Below are positions 21,772 to 32,332 of a stretch of DNA of 64,000 bases, piece by piece (position 1 is the stretch's first letter; each line of letters starts with the position of its first letter). This stretch comes from Rhynchosporium graminicola (Eukaryota > Ascomycota > Leotiomycetes > Helotiales > Ploettnerulaceae). The notes beneath the pieces are model-generated. The model did not search any database and was not told the origin of the DNA. It was given only the letters and a program-made list of their open reading frames with translations. Both the position numbers and the translations under genes were made by a program. The stretch covers positions 186,001 to 250,000 of the forward strand of contig FJUW01000023.1 of assembly GCA_900074885.1 (NCBI GenBank). The letters run 5' to 3'.

Positions 21772-24085
21772 ATGTCTGTCAGAGGTAAAGAATACCTGCA
21801 CTGCCAATGGTTGTAGCAGTTGGCTAATATTATCTAGTGGTCGCAAGAATTAGGCCGTTGCTTGCGAAAGAGCTTCACGAAAATGTCATCGTTCGCGCAG
21901 AGAGTAGTCAAGAAGGAAAACCCAACAATGTCGTCAAGATACCCAGTCCGAAGAACGAAGCCGAGGAGTTTAGTTTTACATTCAATGGTGTTTACGATAT
22001 GGGCACAACACAAGAGGAGCTGTTTACCAACGAAGGTACGTCAATTGGTTTTTGTGCTATGGATGGATCTGACGAGAGGTAGTTGCGCCTCATTTGAAGT
22101 CTCTCTTTCAGGGTTTGGATGTTATGGTCTTTGCCTACGGCGTTACAGGAACTGGAAAAACACACACAATGAGAGGCGGCTTGAAGCTATCGGAGAGAGG
22201 CATCATTCCACGGCTGCTGAGTGGCATCTATCGCCGGGGTAGAAAGGTCACCAAGGACTCTGGAGATGAAACAACAGTTGCAGTTACGCTCTCATATTAC
22301 GAAATATACAACGATAAGGTGTACGACCTCTTCGAATCACCCGATAAGAGATCACTGGCGGGTCTGCCGATTCGGGAAAAGGAAGGGAAGACTTTTGTGG
22401 TTGGGCTTTCGGAACATGCGTGCGACGACTTGAAGGATTTCGAGAGACTGTATATTGAGGCGAACAATAATCGGAGTACTGCTGGTACAAGTCTTAATGC
22501 GCAGAGTAGTCGGAGTCATGCTATTCTCATGGTCAAGGTAACACAGACGAGCGGAGACGAGACACTGGTTAGCACCGCATCGGCCATTGATCTGGCTGGA
22601 TCGGAGGATAATCGTCGAACGGATAATAATAAGGAGAGACTGGTGGAGTCTGCCAGTATAAACAAAAGTTTGTTTGTGCTAAGCTCGTGCATAGATGCTA
22701 TTGGACGAGGCGACAAGAGGATTCCTTTTCGCGAGAGTAAGATGACTCGGATTCTCAGTCTTGGTCAGAATAATGGCATTACCATTATGATCCTCAATCT
22801 GGCGCCATTGAGATCATACCACCTGGACACTCTCTCAAGTCTGAACGTATCAAGTAGAGCGAAGCGTATCGAAGTGCGAGAAATCGAGAATGAAGTCGTC
22901 TTTACACAACCACCGAGGAAACCAGCACCACTTTCTGGAACTTCAATGACAAGGCAGCCTTTGAGACCATTGGCGAATGCTCATAATACTCATGCGAACG
23001 GAGCAGCGGCTCAGAAGGGTGATAAACCTGCAAAGGCATTTTCGGTGTACACAGACAAATCCAAAACGACTGGACCGCCTCGCGCACCCGCGCCACGAGT
23101 CAATACGACGTCCAAACGTCCCTCAGATTCCTCCATGAGCTCTCGGCAAACGAAAATGGCTCGTCCGAATCCTATGGGGATCAGAGCTGGAGCTGAGATG
23201 TCCTCGGCCAAGATTGAAGAACTGGTTGAGAGAAAGGTTCAGGAAGCATTAGCCGCACGTCAACCAGCCACTGCCTCGACGGACTTGAGTGAGACGGTTC
23301 AACGACGACTCGAGGCATTGGAGAAGAAGATCGAGAGCGGAGAGGCTGAAGATGCTAGAGCTGAAGGACTGCGTTTCCTGTTGATGGCAAAGCAACATAA
23401 GGAGAGAGGCGAGGATTCGAGTGCTTTGAAGATGTACGAGTTGGCGGTTCCATTCTTTCCAGGACAAGATAAACTGCAGAAGAAGATCGAGCATCTGAAG
23501 GCGAGGATTCAAGCTAAGAAAGACGATTCTGCGGCCAAATCAGCTGGACAACCAGAGCTGGAGAAGCGGAAGGCCCTGTCGACTATGGCTATTAGTTCCC
23601 TTCCATCACCTCCAACATCATTCGAAATCACCATGGAGGCCCAGCCTAAGCAACGCAAGATGAAAGTAGATGCGGAATCTGACGATGAATTTAACGGATC
23701 AGCAGTACACCAAGCAGATGACTACGAAGACGACGAAAGTTTTGCCTACCGCGCAATCAAAGCCAAGAAGCCCAAAACGAAACCAACAACCAAATCCGCC
23801 CTTCGCATCTTCTCCGACGAAGCAGACACCAATGTTTTTGAGCCCCCAACACCACGAACACGTCATCTCCTCGACATAGTTAATTCGCGAAACGTGGCTA
23901 TGATCAAGGGCCTCAGTGGAGTTGGAGCGAAGAAAGCTAGAGATCTGGTAGAGTTTCTGGAATTGCAGAATGATGACGAGGGTGGTAATATTAGGAATTT
24001 ACAGGAATTGATTGCGGTTCCGGGATTGGGGAAGAGGAGTGTGGAGAGGGCTTATGAGGGGATTACGGCGTTGCTGCTTGTATGA
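21772..24085 (+). CDS. kinesin-10 (KIF22/Kid)-like motor protein
   Basis: Three exons, 21772-21784 (13 bases), 21838-22035 and 22083-24085, 737 residues. N-terminal motor domain: VVARIRPLL, P-loop GVTGTGKTHTM (about residue 90; most kinesins have GQTGSGKT), switch I NAQSSRSH (about 208), switch II DLAGSE (about 239). A Pro/Lys-rich linker follows, then a helical segment with a coiled coil (about 375-490) and a C-terminal pair of helix-hairpin-helix motifs (IKGLSGVGAKKARDL and LIAVPGLGKRSVERAYEGI, about 678-736). Motor plus C-terminal HhH is the layout of the chromokinesin KIF22, which pushes chromosome arms and binds DNA through HhH. The 13-base first exon is needed to restore MSVRVVARIRP. 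Role in chromosome movement is inferred from the architecture. Confidence 0.85.
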
Positions 24086-24731
24086 ATATTGGGACTTAGC
24101 GTTGCATTGTTGATGTTTATTATTCAGAGATTCCGGACTGTTTGGTCTATTGATTGATTTCGGTGACGTTGCTTTGGATTTGCGGAGGCGATGGGGAGTT
24201 TTTGTTTCAGTAGAGGTCCGAATGAGATGAAGAGACGTGTAGATATTGGAGGTGATTCTATAAATACTGTCAGCCTACCTTGACTCCCACTTCTCTCGAG
24301 TGATATCAATTAATAGCCTGTGGTGGAAATTGCGGAGCTAGTCGAAAAACAAACATGAAAGAAAGGAATATTAGGCTTACGGAGTACAAAGCACACTTCG
24401 ATCAAGCAATAATCCAAGACATCATAAATTCATATGATTGAGGCTGGCGAGGAGTCATCGGAATGTAGCGGTGTTGGTCGTGAATCGGATATATTCAGGC
24501 ATTTCAGCAGTAAGAATTCAGAATTCAGTAGTGAAAAGCCATAATTTCGCATTCTTCAAGTATCATAATGAGAAGAAGGTAGGAATACGCAGGCTCAGTT
24601 TACACGAATAGGCTGGAGAGATGATCAGAAGGCATTTAGATGTCGATTGTTCTGTACTGGTTAAGAGAAAAGGTCATCAGTATTAGGCGATACTGTTCTC
24701 ATGCAGCGTTTTGCGGTAAACGCCATAGAAT
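24086..24731. other. intergenic between convergent genes
   Basis: 3' regions of the kinesin gene and the APH-like gene; no gene seen. Confidence 0.55.
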
Positions 24732-26006
24732 TCATAACACATGTTTCTTCTCAAACGGCTCCATGACTTTATGGTAAAATCCCAGTTTTCCAATTTCACT
24801 GTAAACCCTCATTGCATATGCCAAATTCTGAAGGGTCTGGTCATTCAGAGTTGCCGACAGCCTGTCATCTATCCCTTCGATAATCTCAAATCTCACCGCC
24901 CTTTCTATATATTCCTTCCGCTCCCGCCACGTTTGCCTTGTGTCTTCATCTAACGGCTCTCCATCCTGATCATAATTCCAAGGCGCATCCATTGGGAGAG
25001 GTACCGTCGATAAGAAAAGTGGGAATTCCACCAATTCCCAAGGCACTGTACAAGCCCCTTCCCAATCAATGACGCCAAGTATCCTATATCTGTCGTTGAC
25101 GATAATATTGCTATGAAGGAAATCTTGGTGCGATACTGGAAACGGACCACTGTCGTTGGAAGAAAGTCGACTGGCAAACTCCTTGACTTTGAGAGGAAAT
25201 TCAGTTATCGACATGAGCACTTCATCTACTGGACCATTCTTCATGCTCTCGCGGATTTCTGTCGTAGACATCGGAAATGAAGCGTGGGCTGCCCACGCTT
25301 CGAAAAAGGCTGTTGCTGTCTCAAACGGTCCACCTATGTCAGGGAACGGCCCAGCTTCTAGCTGCCGTCTTTGCTCCTGAAAACTGTCCCTATCTTTGGC
25401 AAACGGACCGACGTCATCTGGACCTGCAACTTGTTTACTGGACTATCTCAACAAATCTAAAGAAGCGAATGAACTTACCTGCACGTGAGCTGTAGAATCA
25501 TAAAAGCCGTCTCTGCGCTGTAGAGGAATCTGGCCACGATGAGCTTCATAGCCACCATCAGCGTCCATGGCAACATTGTCCGGTAGAAATTCCATTAACA
25601 CAAAGGCCACTCCAGTCTGATTGTTGTCATCTATCTCGTATCCGAATACTTGAGGCAGAGGTATTTTCGTGCGTTCTCTCATCAGCGCCATGACATCTAC
25701 CTCTCTCTGTAGCTCTGCGGCCAGCCTCTGAGTAGACTTGTACATTTGAATCCGCGCGACCCATCGAGTTTTGTTCTCGAATTCAAGTACAGACACGAGG
25801 TGATTCTGACCATTTGTGATCCCTGGAAGCACGAGGCACTTGATTCCGTTGTGAAGCCTGGAGGCGTACTCCTGAAGCGCATTCCAATCTATTGTCTTGA
25901 TACAATTTTGCACCACGTATCGAGAATGCGAGTTCATGGGGTAGAAATCGGCACCCTTCCAATTCTGATCTGGAAACGCTTGGCAATGTCGCAAGGTCGA
26001 TTCCAT
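24732..26006 (-). pseudogene. APH/choline-kinase-fold phosphotransferase-like gene with a one-base frameshift
   Basis: The start at 26006 (MESTLRHCQAF) opens exon 1 (26006-25479), which has IKCLVLPGITNGQNHLVSVL, WVARIQMYKS and FVLMEFLPDNVAMD, the nucleotide-binding lobe of fungal APH-fold proteins. A normal 55-bp intron (25478-25424, GTAAGT...TTGCAG) leads to VQMTSVRLPKIGTVFRSKDG. The frame then meets TAG at 25358-25360, while the family sequence continues at once in the next frame: EAGPFPDIGGPFETATAFF, then the Brenner-type catalytic loop VSHQDFLHSNIIVN and IDWEGACTVPWE. A single base appears to be missing at about 25360. Everything else, including both catalytic motifs, is intact, so this is either a very young pseudogene or a sequencing error. 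Fungal members are of unknown substrate and are not antibiotic-resistance genes by default. Confidence 0.8.
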
Positions 26007-26240
26007 GGTGGGGAATGGCGAATGGGCTCTAAGAGACGGTGTGGAATTGGTCAAAGAAACAAACGCCCGGGTATAAGTAGAGGGGCTGGGCTGACTCAGT
26101 AAACAGCTGTCTCCTCATGCCAACAAAATAAATGGATATATCTCCGGAAAACGCAATCAGCCAACATCCAAACCATAGCACCATTTCGTCTCAACTTACT
26201 GTTCCAACTGATCGGAGCTGTGTACGTTCGTTTACTTCCT
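26007..26240. other. promoter-side flank of the APH-like gene
   Basis: Short interval between the APH-like start and the AT-rich transposon relic; no gene. Confidence 0.4.
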
Positions 26241-27060
26241 AGCCTAGTATGCCAAAACTTAGTCAAAGTATTTATATACTTTAGCCTCGATATAAGTCCG
26301 CGATAAAAGTAGATCTCTACCTCGTACTAATACTCTAGTCAAGTACGACAGTAGATTAAGACATCGAATGCTCACATATCTTCGCCTTTACCTAAAAATA
26401 ATAACGACACAAGACCCACGGCGATATACACGTAACAATAAAACTAGTGGGAAGCCCAAGAGCGATCTTATTGGTCTACTACTAAGAAAACAAGAAGATG
26501 AAGAGAGAAGAAGAGAAGTAGGGTGGGAGACCCTTTATATCATAGCGCCGATACTGGTCCGTGTCTGTACAGTATCAGTTGTAAAGCACTGCGAGCTACC
26601 TCCTAACTTGGGTTCTCCTAACCATTTGACCTTCCTGTGACCTGTCGTCACACTAGTTCTTCTGAACTCATAATAACGACCTTATATTTATAAGGATAAC
26701 GCCATTATCTATACTAATTTCAATGTTCGAGCCTCTTTCGAGCAAATAAGTATTAATGTTACCGATAAGCCTCCTCATTCGCTAGATCTAAATCCGATCG
26801 AGCATGCCTAAAGGAGACTAAAAGATACGTACTTAAAGATATTCTCTAAGCTCTAGTAATCTAATAGCTACTCCGAAGACGATAAAACTATATTAAAAGA
26901 GGCTTTAAAGAAAGCCTAGGGTACGATACCCGTATCTTCTTCGAGGAGTAGTAGAGTCTATAGAAGACGGGCCGGGTTATAGCTTATATCGCAGTAGAAG
27001 GGTAGTATATAAAGTATTATTAAGTCAGAAAATTCAGCCGAATACTAAGTTTTCATTAAG
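26241..27060 (+). mobile_element. relic of a Tc1-like (DD34E) transposon, transition-mutated
   Basis: On the plus strand from about 26680 a transposase reading frame is recognisable through its stops: YIYKDNAIIYTNF (family QDNAPxH) followed by FEQISINVTD and PPHSLDLNPIEHA (family YSPDLNPIEHxW). The Asp at 26695-26697 and the Glu at 26800-26802 are in frame with 34 residues between, the spacing of Tc1 elements. The codon after EHA, Trp in the family, is TAA. More stops follow in the C-terminal part. The sequence is very AT-rich, as after RIP. A 10-base inverted pair (26254-26263 and 27044-27053) could be part of the terminal repeats; the total length is short for Tc1, so part of the element is missing. 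Confidence 0.75.
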
Positions 27061-28386
27061 AGCCCTCCTTGTAATTAATTTAACTTACTTGTTTTATAAT
27101 TGTAAATATTAGTTATGGAGTGGTTGTCAAGTGTTACTTTTCTAGTAGCTGTTGATATCGCTTAAATAGCGCTAGCTTATACTTCTGACAGAGTACTACA
27201 ACATGTCTTGTGAAGATGGCGGAGGACTTGAAGAACCTCTATCGTATTATTATGGAGCCTCTCGCACTTGTAGTCAATATTCCTCGAGTGAAGACTTTCA
27301 TCTTGCCAACACCCCAGCAGGAATGTGGATTATAGGTGAAAAACTTTTGATTTTTAGGGAATTATTGAGCCTGAAATTTTGCCAAACAAATGCTGCAACC
27401 GTGCCCCTACGCCCAATTCTCGTCCGAAAATCCAATATCCGGAATTGCTTGGTCCTTGACTTGTCGAATGTCGTGCTTGAGATCTTTGCAGAAGTTCCCG
27501 AATGGCTCTTCTCTCCCAGCATTGAAATGAGCAGTCATCTAAATTAGTATAATGAAATGGCAATTCTCTAAGTCACAATTGGAGGATATCTTTTTTAATG
27601 TATAGCAAGTCCTTCTCGGAATCGATATATAGTCCCTGTTTGCATCTTTCCAAGACGAGATGTTAATATGAGAATTCTTACATGAGAATCGGCAAGTGTA
27701 TTGAAAGAGTAACACTGAAGAATGGCTTGAGTAGTTTATGGATTCGCCTGGGCAAACTTCCGATCACTTGAATATATATTTCGCTACAAAATCAATACAC
27801 CCCCGAACTCGCGGCTCGCTTACGCCTGCTTATTGGGCTGTGCACGTACTATGCTCGTCTGCCCTGGGCTGTATACTCGTCCGATAATTGTCACATCCCA
27901 CTCTTCGCATTCTGCATTTAGCTAGGCAGACCGTGGGATGAACATTGGCTTTTAAGCTACGTGCCTCGCAGAGGGCAGAGTCTGGACAGGTGGGAGTGTT
28001 CAGGCGTGAAAACCCCTCGCTCTGCGCCTAGAGCGAAAGGAGAAGTCGCCCGCGAGTACCTTCAATTTGAGGTATATCTTGGCCATTCCCCGCAGCCAGC
28101 TGCAGTATGATAGTAGATCGGTAGGCAAGGTGGTGAGGTAACGGCAGGTGTTTCACAGAGCACAACGATAGATAAGGCAAGGTTACATGAGCTTCTTGGG
28201 ACCTGATGTTCCCATCTTTGATATGTTTCTTATCAGTCAGTGAAATTCACGGAGAGTGCAAGCCACACTTAAATCATTTTCCTCTTTACCTATATTATCT
28301 CCGCAGCTGAAGTTCCAAGATTCAATTTTGACAATTTGTCCATCTTCGCCGTTAAAATCGGTCACAGTCATTCGGGCAGATCAAAG
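27061..28386. other. non-coding region
   Basis: Contains an open frame on the plus strand (27203-27547) with no recognisable motif, and a stretch richer in G+C around 27.8-28.1 kb. I do not support a gene. Confidence 0.45.
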
Positions 28387-30117
28387 ATGTCGTCTCAGAT
28401 TCAGCATGGTACGGTCGAAGATGTTGAGATGGTCCCGGGGACGATCAAAATTATAGACTGTGGGTGCTGAATCGGTGGTTAACATTTCAGGTGCTAACTT
28501 GGTGAGAAGTGCTTTACACGATGAACGTCAAGCATATGGAAGGCAACATGTCCGATATCGTCCTCGTACCATAGCCATCACGCGATCCCCATGACCCTCT
28601 GAATTGGAGTAGATGGCAAAAGGAATATCATTACTGGCTTCTATGGTGGTGGGGATTCATCGCTGCTGTCTCCGTCAATTGGGTCGGTCCTGTTTGGACC
28701 CAGTTGACCATCGATTACAACACCTCCTAATTCCAATTGAACGTAGCTTCAGCTTTATGCTGGCTATTTCTGGGACTTGGATGCGTCTTTCTGCAACCAA
28801 CGGCGATGAAAATCGGGCGTCGACCAGTGTATTTGATGGCCACTATCTTCAATCTGGTTGGATGTGTCATGGGCGGTTTATCAAAATCGATTGGCCTCTT
28901 TTACGGCGTCAACATTCTAACAGGTATCGGTGCTGCTCCTGTCGATTCTTTGGTCGAGATCTCAACCATGGACATATTTTTCGCGCATGAGAGAGGCACT
29001 CGCTTGAGCTTGCTTCTCTTCACGATCTACGCTGGATCGTACTTGGGACCGGCAGCAGCTGGCTACGTGGCGGAATCTCAGACATGGCGGTGGTGCTATT
29101 GGTACCTCGTCATATTTTTGTTTGTTCTGCTTGTCCTTCGTAAGTACCTGATTCCATTTCACGACATCGATAAAAACTAGCGCGGGCAAATTTGGAAGTC
29201 ATTTGGCAAGAGATGGTAGCTGATGTGGAAAAACTGCAGAGCTGTTCACCATGGAAGAATCAACATATCGCCGGCCTATTACATCCGTTGAGGTTGGCGA
29301 AATGCCAGCTTCCTCGCATGTGAGAATCAAAGAAGTCGAAGCAGGTCAGCACAAGCAAGCTGAAACTACAATCATAGATGACGAACACGAAATGCCAATA
29401 CCGCCAATAAGAACATATCTGCAACTAATCAGCCTATTTCAGACCTCCCAAAATGACCCAAGATCCTGGATAGTTATTGCTCTTCGCCCCTTCGCCTTGA
29501 TCACATATCCAGTTGTCATGTGGGCTGGTGTCGTATATGGCGTTCAAGTGATGTGGCTCTCTCTCCTTGCCACTACACAAAGCGAGATCTTTTCTTCATC
29601 TCCATACAATTTCTCCATCATCGATGTCGGAAACATCAATTTCGCCGCGTTTATCGGTGGTACACTAGGAATGTTGTGGGGTGGAAAGGTCTCCGATAAA
29701 TGCCTGTTATACCTTGCTCGTCGAAATGGAGGAATCGCAGAACCAGAAATGCGCTTGTGGACAATGCTGCTTCCATGCATCATGAATTCTGGTGGACTTC
29801 TGATGTACGGGCTTGGTTCCTTCTATGAAATGCATTGGATACTATCGGCTGGCTTTGGCACGGCTTGTATCGCTTTCGGGATTGGTTCTGGGGGAGCGAT
29901 TGCAATCACGTACGCTGTAGATTGTTACTCTCTGGTTGCCTCCGAGGCGTTGGTATTGATGCTGTTTGTGAGGAATATGTTTGGGATGGGCTTCACATTT
30001 GTTATTCAGCCGTGGTTGAGTGCCGGCGGTTTGAAGAATACCAGCATTATCATGTCGACGATATGTTTAGTGTCCAATTTGTCTTTCTTGGTGATGGTTT
30101 GGTTCGAAAAAGAATGA
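28387..30117 (+). pseudogene. broken MFS transporter (fungal HOL1-like drug/polyamine family)
   Basis: The N-terminal start MSSQIQHGTVEDVEMVPG is followed by a damaged stretch, then DIVLVP-stop-PSRDPHDPLNW, helices LLWWWGFIAAVSVNWVG, a stop, ALCWLFLGLGCVFLQPTAM, KIGRRPVYLMATIFNLVG, GVNILTGIGAAPVDSLVEIS, FAHERGTRLSLLLFTIYAGS and WRWCYWYLVIF. A 100-bp intron (29140-29239) is intact and joins to QLFTMEESTYRR. The second half (29240-30117) is open and carries the usual cytoplasmic loop and helices 7-12. Stops: TAG at 28572-28574 and TAA at 28728-28730, both in frame and both at places where the family has or tolerates Gln. Near 30108 the frame shifts out of the family tail KRMRKWTAGRY. Members are plasma-membrane proton-coupled exporters or importers; this copy should not work. 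Confidence 0.78.
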
Positions 30118-31374
30118 GAAAGTGGACGGCAGGCAGATACAGCAGAGCGGCAGGAGGCCTACAAACTTGAGAAACGAGGCTGGACAAATTCGTAATATTT
30201 TTCTCTAAGTCAAGATCATGAAACGCTTGCCGGACTGCTAATGATTCTCGATGAAATCTTCTCTTTATTTTTCGTTACCTGATGGTATTTTTCGTGAATT
30301 CTTGTTGCAATTTACCAACTTCACGTTATTCTGTTGCTGCCTTGAAGCCTCTCCTTGAAAAAGTCCTCTGATACTTTCCTGACTCCGATTTTTTCTCTGT
30401 ATAACATTTCGAGATTCTTGCCATCTTAAACAATACTTAAATCAATCACATAAGATCATTTTAGAATATCAAATCAGCTAACTCACTTTTTCAAGTTAAA
30501 AACCGTGCTTATCCTTCACTGGAGCCGAACTTTGCTTCCCTCTAAATTGGAGCCTCACTATGACAGGAAGAATAACTCGTACAATATACCATTCATACGT
30601 CTAGTAATAGGATAAATTAAGAAATAGCTCGTTTCCTTATGTTATGTCCTACAGTCAAATTAGTTGAACAGCCATCCCAGCCCGTCACATGAAGCGCAGG
30701 AGTCCTGATAAAGTACCTTGGGCAGGTACAGGAAGACGGTAATTCTGCATGCGTATCGTGATTGGGAAGGCAAAGCGAAAATAGCTTAGTTTCACGAGAT
30801 GAAACTACCTGCTGTCGTCAAAATGCGAGCAGCATAACTATGGCTTTCGCGAGCTCCAATCTAAATTCACCACTTTTCAAGGCCTAGTACCTGCCTCCAC
30901 ATCGTTATTTATATCGCGAGGATTTGTCCCGCCAGTGCTTCTAAAATTCAGACTCGTGTCCCAGCATACCAAACTCAAGTCATCCACCACATCAGCGCTG
31001 AATAAAATGTCCGAATAGCGACATATCGACCAATCGCATCGGAAATGCTCGAGATGAATGAGGCCCTTTTGTACGAGATATTATCAAAGCTCTGTACAGC
31101 AACAAGCAGACACCAGAAATTGCGAAAATTTGTATCCGCCCCAATTCGCTGCCAAAAACCATATCCTACATTCAAGTGCAAAAGAATATCCATTACATTA
31201 AACAAAGTCAGGATCAAGCTACAACCACTTCCATAAAGGTGACCTTCTTCACCGTCTAATTTTTTTTTGGATCTGACGGTTGAGTAGTCATCCGTGTCGG
31301 GATTCCACGACCGTTACCACTTGTTTCGATGTCAATTCGTCAGCATGATGTTAAAGGAGTCGGCATTCGGGGCT
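30118..31374. other. non-coding region
   Basis: AT-rich, no gene seen. It starts with the out-of-frame remainder of the MFS tail (to about 30170) and contains at 30176-30193 an 18-base match (17 of 18) to the end of the foldback element at 13.8 kb. Confidence 0.5.
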
Positions 31375-32332
31375 CTAAGTACATGCCTTCGGATACTTCT
31401 TTACAGCCTTAGCGTTGAAGTATCGGACTCGCTGAATTCTGCTGAGCATTTGATTCTGCAACTGCTCCCATAACAAATCTGGAGACGTCCATGGCAACCC
31501 TGATTCTCGCTTTCTGTCCTCGTTATACTCCTCCGAGAGTGGCTTCACGGGCGATCTGGATGGCTTTCTGAATGCGATATCCGGGTTCTTGTAGGTATCT
31601 TCGCTACCAACCATGAAAATGACCTCTTCAGTCTTCAGAGCCTCGAAGTGGCCCATCGAATATCACATGTAATAAATGATATTTTTCAGTACTGTCTCGC
31701 TCACAAGGTAGTAGCAAGCAAATCTAGGCACGAGCGGCGGTCTTTCTTCCAATCCAGACAAGCCAACGGGCCGCAAAATCAAGGCCCAGTCCATTTACTC
31801 AAGACACAAGTATATCAGTTCATGGTCGTTGTCCTGCTTTATCACGAGAGGATGTCGTAAGCGGCATTGAGACGGGCAATTGATCCTCCAAATTTTGTGT
31901 GAATCAGCATCGAGTGACGGTTCTGTAAACCTTCGTCTCGGGCTTCTCGACACACGTATAGCAATTGTTTCTGATGGGTCGATCCAAAGTACAGTATTCC
32001 GGGCCCCCTTGTCCACTTCTTTCCCACCAGTTCTCACAACTACCACGTGCCAGTAGCCCCTGTCCCCGAGGTTCAGAAATAGCATATTGGTAGATAATAA
32101 TTCTTAAATCGTATGGAAGCTCGAGGAAAGAGTGAAACTCAATGCAGTCATGAGTATGGTGAATGCTTTCCAGACTGTCGGTGGTCGATGAGTGTCTGAT
32201 TCTCAGGGCTTGGGCGTTCGGGCTCGCAATGTCGTATTCGACAACATCCCTGTAAGATCCAGTAGCTGGTTGATCATTCGAGGACATATTGATGACTGAA
32301 TAATCAAACTTCGTATTTTCGAGTAGTGGCAT
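31375..32332 (-). pseudogene. degenerate 2EXR/F-box-like protein gene
   Basis: Minus strand from ATG 32332. Frame 1 has FHSFLELPYDLRIIIYQYAI, which resembles the opening of the fungal 2EXR (or F-box-like) domain. The likely continuation LLYVCREARDEGL followed by HTKFGGSIARLNAAYDILS is in another frame, and MGHFEALKTEEVIFMVGSED with FRKPSRSP, typical of the C-terminal part of such proteins, is in a third region after two more stops. No arrangement of introns joins them cleanly. Proteins of this type are abundant, often lineage-specific, and of unknown function. Confidence 0.45.

Noticed and set aside
25443..25478. A 36-bp intron (GTAAGT...GATAG) that would keep the APH-like gene in one frame
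   Set aside because: Too short for this genome's introns, and it skips the clear family sequence VQMTSVRLPKIG that the 55-bp intron restores; a one-base deletion downstream explains the data better.
27203..27547. 114-residue open frame beginning MSCEDGGGLEE
   Set aside because: No match to any family I know; lies between a transposon relic and non-coding DNA.
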